A stretch of DNA of 64,000 nt, from positions 654,069 to 718,068 of the forward strand of contig DAOSXA010000001.1 in assembly GCA_035380245.1 (NCBI GenBank), given 5' to 3'. The notes below the pieces were generated by a model, which saw only the letters and a list, made by a program, of their open reading frames with translations, ran no database searches and was not told the DNA's origin. Both the position numbers and the translations under genes were made by a program. Of this stretch, positions 37,857 through 45,057 are shown one piece after another (position 1 is the first letter of the stretch; every line of letters starts with the position of its first letter). This stretch comes from Candidatus Zixiibacteriota bacterium. GTDB taxonomy: Bacteria > Zixibacteria > MSB-5A5 > GN15 > FEB-12.

Positions 37857-38798
37857 CTATCTACTACTCGCCTTCCGCCCTTTGATAGCGTAGAACAACG
37901 GTGGCATGACTGCCCAGAACTCGTCCCGATCTAGCTGTTCCCTGGCCACGCAGCGAATCTCCTCCACGATTTCACGATACCGCCGGAATTCTTCAGGATC
38001 ACCGCCGCCCGCCTCGAACTCCGCCTCCATCTCGGCCAGCTCCTCCTCATGGTGTTCCCTTCCCATGTGCTGCCGAATGTTCTTAATTCGATGTTGCTGT
38101 TCCTCTCCCTCGTACGGCGGGATAACCATCCCCACCCGATCACAGTTGCGAATGCCGATATCGGTCAAGCCAAGTTGCGACATTATAAGAGGGATTTTCG
38201 ACCCAATTTGAAGATCTCCCTTGCTGAGTTTTTTTCGTCCCTCGTAGGTCAAAAAGGAAATCTTACGCAAGAACAGCTTTACCTCGAGCGGTTGCTCCGG
38301 GAAGGAGTTGTTCCCCTCTATCAGCATATTCGAGAGATTGTCCGGTTCGAAACAGATTATCAACCCGCCCGGCTTCACGATCCGGATCATCTCCTTCAGC
38401 GCCCGCTCCGGTTCGGGCAGATGCATCAACAAAGTCTGACAAGCGGCCACATCGACCGACTCATCCGCCAACGGTAGCGAGCAGGCATCGGCTTTCATGA
38501 ATCGAGCCGTGCCGCCGATTGCCCAGTCTTTCGAGATTTCCTCGGCCTCATGCAGAAGAGTCTCGTTGTTGTCGATACCGAGATACTCCCCGCCTTGTCC
38601 GAAGAATTTGAAATAAGTCAATCCGATATAGCCAAGACCGCAACCAATGTCCGCCAATATCATGCCGGGGCTCAACTCGAACCAGGCGGCCAGCTTTTCA
38701 ACCGAATCCTCCGGCCACATGAACTTGCGCTGCTGGATCAGTGCCTCACGATGGCGTCCCTTCGACCATTCGATTTTGTCCTGTTTGTCCTCGGCCAT
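37857..38798 (-). CDS. class I SAM-dependent methyltransferase
   Basis: The protein has 313 residues from ATG 38798, chosen for GAGAGGAG just upstream. SAM-binding motifs are clear: ILADIGCGLGYIGL (motif I), YLGIDNNETLL (acidic loop), MKADACSLPLADESVDVAAC (motif II/III region) and EMIRIVKPGGLIICFEPD. It is of the Methyltransf_11/25 type; the substrate is unknown. It is encoded in one unit with the QTMAN-like gene, which raises the possibility of a tRNA or sugar-linked substrate, but many methyltransferases of this kind act on small molecules. Confidence 0.85.
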   Translation of the reverse strand: MAEDKQDKIEWSKGRHREALIQQRKFMWPEDSVEKLAAWFELSPGMILADIGCGLGYIGLTYFKFFGQGGEYLGIDNNETLLHEAEEISKDWAIGGTARFMKADACSLPLADESVDVAACQTLLMHLPEPERALKEMIRIVKPGGLIICFEPDNLSNMLIEGNNSFPEQPLEVKLFLRKISFLTYEGRKKLSKGDLQIGSKIPLIMSQLGLTDIGIRNCDRVGMVIPPYEGEEQQHRIKNIRQHMGREHHEEELAEMEAEFEAGGGDPEEFRRYREIVEEIRCVAREQLDRDEFWAVMPPLFYAIKGRKASSR

Positions 38799-38830
38799 AC
38801 TTTCTCCTCTCAACCACTCTCACTAAGGGA

Positions 38831-38973
38831 TTGTTGAAAAACCTCTTCTACGACGGAGACAAGCCTCGCCGTTACGCGTTAAAGAACCTTAATCTCGCGT
38901 AGCAGGCGGCCTTGAGTCGCCCGCATTACAGTTGTGTCTTACTGAATGACCAGGTGTATGACTTCTTCAACAA
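38831..38973 (-). repeat. 143-bp palindromic dispersed element, copy 2
   Basis: Reverse-oriented copy of the element at 16556-16698, the same length, with ends TTGTTGAAAAA and CTTCTTCAACAA and the internal CTACGCG-type and GGCGG-type inverted repeats preserved. It fills most of the gap between the methyltransferase start and the EttA stop. Confidence 0.85.
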
Positions 38974-39006
38974 GCCCCTATGTTCCGGGTCAATCCGGAT
39001 TACCGA

Positions 39007-40680
39007 TCAGGTCAGGCGGCGGTAACGCAGACGGCGATTTTCGTACAGTTTATCGCCAAGGTTATCCATCCGCCATTTCTCATACTGCTGGAAATTGCCC
39101 TCGAACCAGCGGACTTTTCCTTCTCCCTCGAACACGAGCAGATGCGTGCAGATGCGGTCAAGGAAAAACCGGTCGTGGCTGACCACCAAAACGCAGCCGC
39201 TGAAATGATGAATCGCTTCCTCAAGCATCCGCAAGGTGTTGACATCGAGATCGTTGGTTGGCTCATCGAGCAATAATACGTTCCCTCCGAGCTTGAGGGT
39301 ACGAGCCAGGTTGCAGCGGTTGCGCTCACCACCCGAAAAATCACTCACCTTTTTCTGTTGATCCGCCCCACGGAATCCGAACCAGGACAGATATTGCCGC
39401 ACCGGCACGGTTCGAGTACCGACCGGTATCTCTGAAGCACCGTCGGCGATGGCCTCGACCAGCGGGGTATCGCCGGACAATCCGGTGCGTTCCTGATCGA
39501 CATACCCGAACTGAACCGTGCTGCCCAAATCGATCTGGCCGTTATCAGGCTGCTCTTCACCGATCAGCATGCGCAGTAAAGTGGTCTTGCCGGTTCCATT
39601 GGGTCCAACCAGCCCCACTACGGCCGACTTGGGAACTGAGAATTCGGCCTCTTTAATAAGCTCCGCTTTGTCGTACTTCTTGAACAGGTCCCTGACCTCG
39701 ATCACTTTGTCCCCGAGCGGCGGGCCGGGTGCTATGCGGATTACCGCTTCATCCCGCTTACCGGCCGCTGATTCCCGCGCCACCAACTGCTCGTATTCGG
39801 CAATACGCGAACGCGCCATCTGATGGCGATCTTTATTGCTCATCTTGATCCATTGCAGCTCGCGTTGAAGAGCTTTGGCCCGGGCGCTGTCGTCTTTTTC
39901 CTGCTCGGCCAGTTTGGCCAGCTTCTGCTCCAGCCAGGAACTGTAATTACCCTCCCACGGGACACCGTGACCGCCGTCCAGCTCCAGAATCCAGCGCGTG
40001 ATGTTATCGAGAAAATAGCGGTCGTGAGTAACTATAATAACCGTCCCGGGGTATTCCTTGAGCTGTTCCTCAAGCCAGACCACCGTCTCGGCATCGAGAT
40101 GGTTGGTCGGCTCATCGAGCAACAGCAGGTCGGGCTTCTCCAGGAGGGCTTTGCAAAGGGCCACGCGTCGTCGCTCGCCCCCGGAGAGAGTGCCGACAAT
40201 GCGATCGTCATCGGGCAAACAGAGCGCATCGGAAGCCTTGTTGATCATCTGATCAAGATTCCAGGCATCGGCGGTATCGAGCTTGTCCTGAAGCTCGCCC
40301 ATGCGATCCATCGCTTTCTGCATGGCGTCGTCGTCCATTGGTTCAGCCATACTCTCGGCGAGCTGGTTGTATTCATCGAGCATCCGTGACAATTCACCGA
40401 ACGCAAGACTGATGGTTTGCTTGACCGTCAGGCTGTCGTCGAGCACCGGTTCCTGCTGTACGATTCCGGCTCGATATCCCGGCGTGATAAACGCCTGCCC
40501 CTGGAAATTATCATCGAGCCCGGCCATGATTTTCAACACCGTTGACTTGCCTGAGCCGTTTTCACCCACGATTCCGATTTTGGCTCCCGGATAAAAACAG
40601 AGGTTGATGTCCCTAAGCACCTGCTTCTGCCCGTAGAACTTATTCAGGCGAAGCATCGTGAAAATGTATTTATCAGCCAT
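39007..40680 (-). CDS. ettA: energy-dependent translational throttle protein EttA (ABC-F)
   Basis: The 557-residue protein has two ABC ATPase domains without membrane parts. Domain 1: GENGSGKST (Walker A, 39-47), LSGGERRRVALCKALL and LLLDEPTNHLDAETVVWLEE. Domain 2: VGPNGTGKTTLLRML, FSGGERNRCNLARTL and LLDEPTNDLDVNTLRMLEE. The charged linker and the FFPGAK-like start (FYPGAKIGIVGENG) are typical of EttA. It binds the ribosomal E-site and gates entry into elongation according to ATP/ADP. Length matches the family. Confidence 0.93.
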   Translation of the reverse strand: MADKYIFTMLRLNKFYGQKQVLRDINLCFYPGAKIGIVGENGSGKSTVLKIMAGLDDNFQGQAFITPGYRAGIVQQEPVLDDSLTVKQTISLAFGELSRMLDEYNQLAESMAEPMDDDAMQKAMDRMGELQDKLDTADAWNLDQMINKASDALCLPDDDRIVGTLSGGERRRVALCKALLEKPDLLLLDEPTNHLDAETVVWLEEQLKEYPGTVIIVTHDRYFLDNITRWILELDGGHGVPWEGNYSSWLEQKLAKLAEQEKDDSARAKALQRELQWIKMSNKDRHQMARSRIAEYEQLVARESAAGKRDEAVIRIAPGPPLGDKVIEVRDLFKKYDKAELIKEAEFSVPKSAVVGLVGPNGTGKTTLLRMLIGEEQPDNGQIDLGSTVQFGYVDQERTGLSGDTPLVEAIADGASEIPVGTRTVPVRQYLSWFGFRGADQQKKVSDFSGGERNRCNLARTLKLGGNVLLLDEPTNDLDVNTLRMLEEAIHHFSGCVLVVSHDRFFLDRICTHLLVFEGEGKVRWFEGNFQQYEKWRMDNLGDKLYENRRLRYRRLT

Positions 40681-40895
40681 CGGCCAGTCCTTTAATAGGT
40701 GTGTTGATCTGTCCCCGTCCGGATTGCGCTGTCAAGTCAAGGTTGCAATGAACCTTTTCCCTGCATGCTTCCGTTTCTATGAGGCCAAATGTAGAGAGAG
40801 AAAGTGAATGTGACAAGTCAATTGATAGAGCGAACCGGACATAGTCCAACGATTGCGGTTGAAACCGCTCGAATAAGAAAGATGTCGGTTGTGGA

Positions 40896-41156
40896 TCAGA
40901 TTCCGGTCAGAAGTTTGAGTCCGCCGACAATCACGGCAACAACAATCAATACCGGCAGAAAAACGGCGAACAGTGCTCCCAGGATACCGGCCACAGCGCC
41001 GAGCACACCCGCTATGATCCCGAAGATACCGGCGATGAGACCACCGATGATCCCTGCCACCCCGCCTATAATGCCGCCGATCAGTCCTAATCCGCCGCTG
41101 CACAGGAGGCCGATCAGAATCAAACCTGCGAACATCAACCCAAGAGTTTTTAACAT
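40896..41156 (-). CDS. small glycine-rich membrane protein
   Basis: This 86-residue protein is almost wholly hydrophobic: GLMFAGLILIGLLCSGGLG, then a run of GIIGG/GVAGII/GVLGAV-type glycine repeats, then AVFLPVLIVVAVIVGGLKLL. It would span the membrane two or three times with GxxxG-type packing. AAGGGG lies upstream of the ATG. I do not recognise a family; it could be a low-complexity open frame, but the start site and conserved hydrophobic pattern support a gene. Confidence 0.55.
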   Translation of the reverse strand: MLKTLGLMFAGLILIGLLCSGGLGLIGGIIGGVAGIIGGLIAGIFGIIAGVLGAVAGILGALFAVFLPVLIVVAVIVGGLKLLTGI

Positions 41157-41350
41157 GGCTTTGTCCCCTTCTAATCCCGGGTGTCAAGCACCCTGAGCCT
41201 TTTACCCATCTGTCAATACGGATTACTCTGGTTGAGGTTGCATTATTCGAAGTGGAAACGAATTTCCAATCGATTGCAGCTGGTCCGCATCCCCTCCTTC
41301 AGATTGTATAATTGGATTCGTGTTGATCCAGCTCAGGATGGCCAGTGCCG

Positions 41351-42811
41351 TTATGACCGACCGAGTTTGGCTCTGAGAAGATTTCGTTCCAGGACTACCG
41401 CCGCCTGGTTGGCCAACGACATAATCGAAGCAAGGAGGTTGTCGTCGACGGGCAGATGCGGTTCGGTGGCATCGATAAAAACTACGAATCTGACTTCGTC
41501 GAGAATGGTTATCGGTACGGCAATGAACTCGTTGCTGTTCAAACGCTTCAACTCATCCGACGTAACCGGGACGGTTGATCCCTCTCCATCATAAAACAAT
41601 GGACGGCCCTCGTTCAGGATTTGCTGGAAAAATCCTTCCCGGGCCGTGAACTGCAACGCCTGGACGGTCTGCTGCGATTCGAAACCGAATCCGACATTGC
41701 CGGTGAACAGCGATTTCCGGGGATCATATTCGAATACCGCCACCCGTCCCATTTGGAGCCCTCGATATACGGCTTCACATACAACCTGAAGAATCTCATC
41801 CTGCTTTCTGGCTTCAAGCAAAGCGCCGGTGGCATTACGCAGAAAGGCCAGTTGTACGTCCTGAGCCGTAAGCTGCTGTTGCATTTCGGCAAGGATGGCG
41901 TTGGTGTTGGCATTGGGTTCCAGTTCGCTTTGAATGTCGATCTGAAGATCCTGAGCTATTTCCGCTACCTGCCTGCGGCATTCTACCAACAGGTTCACCA
42001 TAGCTTCATCGGATATATTGACCAACCGGCGAGCTTTGGCAATCACTTCACGATATTCGGCTGATTCGGGATCGGCCGAAGCCATAACGAACGGTCGAAT
42101 TAAATCGGACAGGTAAACTAAATCGACCACCAGATGACTCGAACGCTCCTCCGGCATGAGATCGGTGCGATGGTGATCCTTGATAGCTCGGACCAGTCCG
42201 CGCGGCAGATTCCATTTTTCGGCCATATAGCCGCCGACTTCACAGTGGTCGGTACCGATAATCACCCGCTCGGTTTCCCAGACGTTGGAGGAATCGGGAT
42301 TCAGTTGCGATATCTTCTCGTATTTTTCCGGGTACAACGCCGCCAGCACCGCCTGACCGATATCATGCAGGAAACCGGCAATGAAAGCCACCTCGATCAG
42401 TTTTTCCTGCCGTATTTCGTGAGCGATATATTTCGCTATCACTCCCGAGGCGAGCGAGCGAGTCCAGAATCCAACCCGGTCAAACGACGTCTTGTCGGAG
42501 ACATGGTTCACCACCTCGTAAACCGCCATCGAAATCGCGATATTATGCACCGCGCGAAAACCAACCAACACGATGGCGTGTGTGACGGTGTTGATCTTCC
42601 CGGCAAACGAACCGTAATAGGTCGAGTTTGCCGTGCGGAGAATGCGGGTTGTCAATTGATGATCGGAAAGAATGCAATTGGCCAGGTCGGCGGCAGAGGC
42701 TTTGGGATCCTCGGATACCTGTCGAATCTTGACCACGATCTGGGGCACCGAAGGCAGCTTCGAAAACTTCCCAAGCCTGGCCTGCATCTCCTGCGGAATA
42801 GCATGAGTCAT
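41351..42811 (-). CDS. HDOD-GAF signalling protein
   Basis: The protein has 486 residues. Residues about 10-215 are an HDOD domain (LPSVPQIVVKIRQVSEDPKA, LTTRILRTANSTYYGSFAGK, GFLHDIGQAVLAALYP). A coiled coil follows near 285-320. Residues 320-480 are a GAF domain (LEARKQDEILQVVCEAVYRG, RVAVFEYDP, IAVPITILDEVRFVVFIDA). Its start overlaps the stop of the next HDOD gene by four bases (ATGA). The pair probably acts in one signalling circuit. Confidence 0.88.
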   Translation of the reverse strand: MTHAIPQEMQARLGKFSKLPSVPQIVVKIRQVSEDPKASAADLANCILSDHQLTTRILRTANSTYYGSFAGKINTVTHAIVLVGFRAVHNIAISMAVYEVVNHVSDKTSFDRVGFWTRSLASGVIAKYIAHEIRQEKLIEVAFIAGFLHDIGQAVLAALYPEKYEKISQLNPDSSNVWETERVIIGTDHCEVGGYMAEKWNLPRGLVRAIKDHHRTDLMPEERSSHLVVDLVYLSDLIRPFVMASADPESAEYREVIAKARRLVNISDEAMVNLLVECRRQVAEIAQDLQIDIQSELEPNANTNAILAEMQQQLTAQDVQLAFLRNATGALLEARKQDEILQVVCEAVYRGLQMGRVAVFEYDPRKSLFTGNVGFGFESQQTVQALQFTAREGFFQQILNEGRPLFYDGEGSTVPVTSDELKRLNSNEFIAVPITILDEVRFVVFIDATEPHLPVDDNLLASIMSLANQAAVVLERNLLRAKLGRS

Positions 42812-43695
42812 GCTTCCTCGAATATCCCCACTTCTGACTGGTATTGCTCGAACGCTCTGGCGGCAATTTCATTTATATCATCTTCGTTAAGACCGAACAC
42901 CCGTGCCGATTCCAGATCAGCTATGTTCTCCGGTACCGGATTGTTGAAACCTACGCCAAAACTTTTAGCCACAGAGTTGCTCAAATTGATTAAATATGCC
43001 CCTGGGACGGGAATCCCTTCCTCGATGGGAGGAAGTTGATGATGCCAACAAACACTCTCGATGATACTTTCCGGGAACGACCAACTCTCAAGCAATACCT
43101 TCGCTACCTGATCATGCGAGAAACCGAAAACCTCATGTTCCACATCGTAAAATTCACGTTGTTCATCCTGAACACGGACAACGATTTCTTCATACTGCTT
43201 GGACATCTTCTGCATCATTACCAGCTTGCCGATATCATGCAGCAAAGCCGCAATGAACAACTCATCCCCATCGTCATAACCGATTCGCTCCGCCAGTTGG
43301 CGAGCCGTAACTGCCGACGATAACGAATGTTGCCAGAGCTTCTTTTTCAGCCCGTATTCATCGTCTTTCATGTACATACTGTGAGTCGAAGTGGCCACGA
43401 CCAGTGAACGGACGGTGAAAAATCCCAGAATCAGCACCGCCTCCTGAAGCGTCCGTACACCCTTGGAACGACCGTAAAACGATGAATTGGAAAGTTTCAG
43501 AACCTTGGCCGTAAGCGACTGGTCTGAGGATAGAACTCTTGAGATGTCTGTTACATTGGAATCGAGATCAGATGTCAGACCCATGACAGAGCTTACAATA
43601 GCCGGTGACGCAGGCAATTCACCCACTGCTGATATTACATTCTCAATCGCGTCATCATTTCTGGTGGCTGTCTTTTCATCAATCGTATCAGGCAT
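42808..43695 (-). CDS. HDOD-domain signalling protein
   Basis: The 295-residue protein is mainly one HDOD domain: GELPASPAIVSSVMGLTSD, QSLTAKVLKLSNSSFYGRSK, ALLHDIGKLVMM with HD, and FGFSHDQVAKVLLESW. Unlike most HDOD domains it keeps the HD-x-GK look of a metal-binding HD protein, though the other ligands are not clear. It is the first gene of a two-gene unit, overlapping the HDOD-GAF gene. Confidence 0.88.
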   Translation of the reverse strand: MPDTIDEKTATRNDDAIENVISAVGELPASPAIVSSVMGLTSDLDSNVTDISRVLSSDQSLTAKVLKLSNSSFYGRSKGVRTLQEAVLILGFFTVRSLVVATSTHSMYMKDDEYGLKKKLWQHSLSSAVTARQLAERIGYDDGDELFIAALLHDIGKLVMMQKMSKQYEEIVVRVQDEQREFYDVEHEVFGFSHDQVAKVLLESWSFPESIIESVCWHHQLPPIEEGIPVPGAYLINLSNSVAKSFGVGFNNPVPENIADLESARVFGLNEDDINEIAARAFEQYQSEVGIFEEA

Positions 43696-44224
43696 CGGAG
43701 CCCTTTCTGATATTCTTCCTCTTTTCTCCTTGTTATCGGCATTCCTTGCGATGAATTGACTAACAACCCTGCATTACCGTTGCGCAATTGGTTACAGTTG
43801 GCTATAAGCAAGTCGATCTGACATGACATCCATAAATGCATCTAAATCAGTCAGATATATTGAAGAATCAATCGGACGACGCGAGATTCGCCTGCTACGT
43901 GGAGTCGAAGCCTGGAAATTTGTAGAAGTGTCGCTTGTCTTTTCTGTACGGAAGGATTTTCTCAATTAGTCTCATCAGGGTAATAACTCATACTCTCTTT
44001 TTTGTAAGATCTTTACCGTTATCATGTTAGGCTCCGCCCTGGTCTTTGACGGGCAACTTACCCTGTGATAATTCCACCCGTTTGGAATCTGGCTTCGCAC
44101 CGGACAGGTTGCTTCAGACACAGTACATATAGCTCTTTGGCTTTTCTTTACATGAAAACGGCAATACCCTGGCCCTGATTGGCTACGATATTACATCGAA
44201 AAAGATTAATGAGAAAAGTAGACG
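43696..44224. other. gene-free spacer before HDOD pair
   Basis: No ORF of note, no strong hairpin or terminator. It lies upstream of the HDOD pair and downstream of the TetR gene, both on the minus strand. Nothing further is seen. Confidence 0.4.
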
Positions 44225-44809
44225 CTATTCGATTATCCGAAGAGCGAAGCGGATCATGGTCCTGACGCGGTTGATATCGGGAAACGCCTTACCTACCACA
44301 CCAATCCCCTGGACGATCCCGGCGAGGTGCTGAGCCAGTTCATGCGGCGTTTCCGACGGGCTGATCTCTTTCGCTTCAACGGCCATAACCAGACAGTGCT
44401 CCAGAGCTGCCTCAAGTTGACAGATAAACTCCTGACTGCACCTGGCTATCTGGCGATCAACTTGCGCCCTTTCCACTATGGAATTAACAATAAAACAGCC
44501 TCGCCGCCCCATCCGTGAAGAGTAGTGACCTTCGAGCTTATTAAAAAAACTCCGAAGACCATCGAGACCGGACGCAGCTTCGGTGAGTGACGAAAGCATT
44601 CGTTCGTCCATCCACCGCCGATAGCGATCACATGCAGCCATGTATAGCTGGTGCTTGTCGCCAAACGTATCATAGAGACTGAATCGATTGATATTCATCG
44701 CCTCGACCAAATCCTGGATCGAGGTCGCTTCATAGCCTTTGCGCCAGAAGAGTTTCATAGCGGCGTCTAAGGCTTTATCGGGATTGAACTCTTTGGGTCT
44801 TGGACTCAT
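44225..44809 (-). CDS. TetR/AcrR family transcriptional regulator
   Basis: The protein has 194 residues. The N-terminal helix-turn-helix is clear (PDKALDAAMKLFWRKGYEAT, SIQDLVEAMNINRFSLYDTF, GDKHQLYMAA). The C-terminal ligand domain has the TetR_C look (RRGCFIVNSIVERAQVDRQI). It represses until bound by a small molecule; targets are unknown. A palindrome just upstream may be its operator, pointing to autoregulation. Confidence 0.9.
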   Translation of the reverse strand: MSPRPKEFNPDKALDAAMKLFWRKGYEATSIQDLVEAMNINRFSLYDTFGDKHQLYMAACDRYRRWMDERMLSSLTEAASGLDGLRSFFNKLEGHYSSRMGRRGCFIVNSIVERAQVDRQIARCSQEFICQLEAALEHCLVMAVEAKEISPSETPHELAQHLAGIVQGIGVVGKAFPDINRVRTMIRFALRIIE

Positions 44810-44816
44810 GATGCCA

Positions 44817-44831
44817 ACCGCATAGTGCGGT
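44817..44831. promoter_or_regulatory. candidate TetR operator
   Basis: ACCGCA-TAG-TGCGGT, a perfect 6-bp inverted repeat with a 3-base spacer, 8 bases before the TetR start codon. Confidence 0.4.
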
Positions 44832-45057
44832 ATCTCCTAGGGTGTCTTAGAGTTACTGACCTCTCTCTATAGTAGGTTGACAACTTCCGGATGTCAATGT
44901 GAAAGTCGGCCAGAACTCGTCCGTGTCGTTTATTGAATCATTATTACTGAATGTTCGTTCTGCTATAAACTGTTTTCAGGAGTTCGCTGCTATAGTCCTC
45001 CGGAAGATCTGCCTCCCTGGTAAAACAATGGTGTGCGGATGTTTTTCAACGTTTACC

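Noticed and set aside
42134..43039. 301-residue plus-strand ORF
   Set aside because: Antisense shadow across both HDOD genes; His/Arg-rich composition is an artefact.
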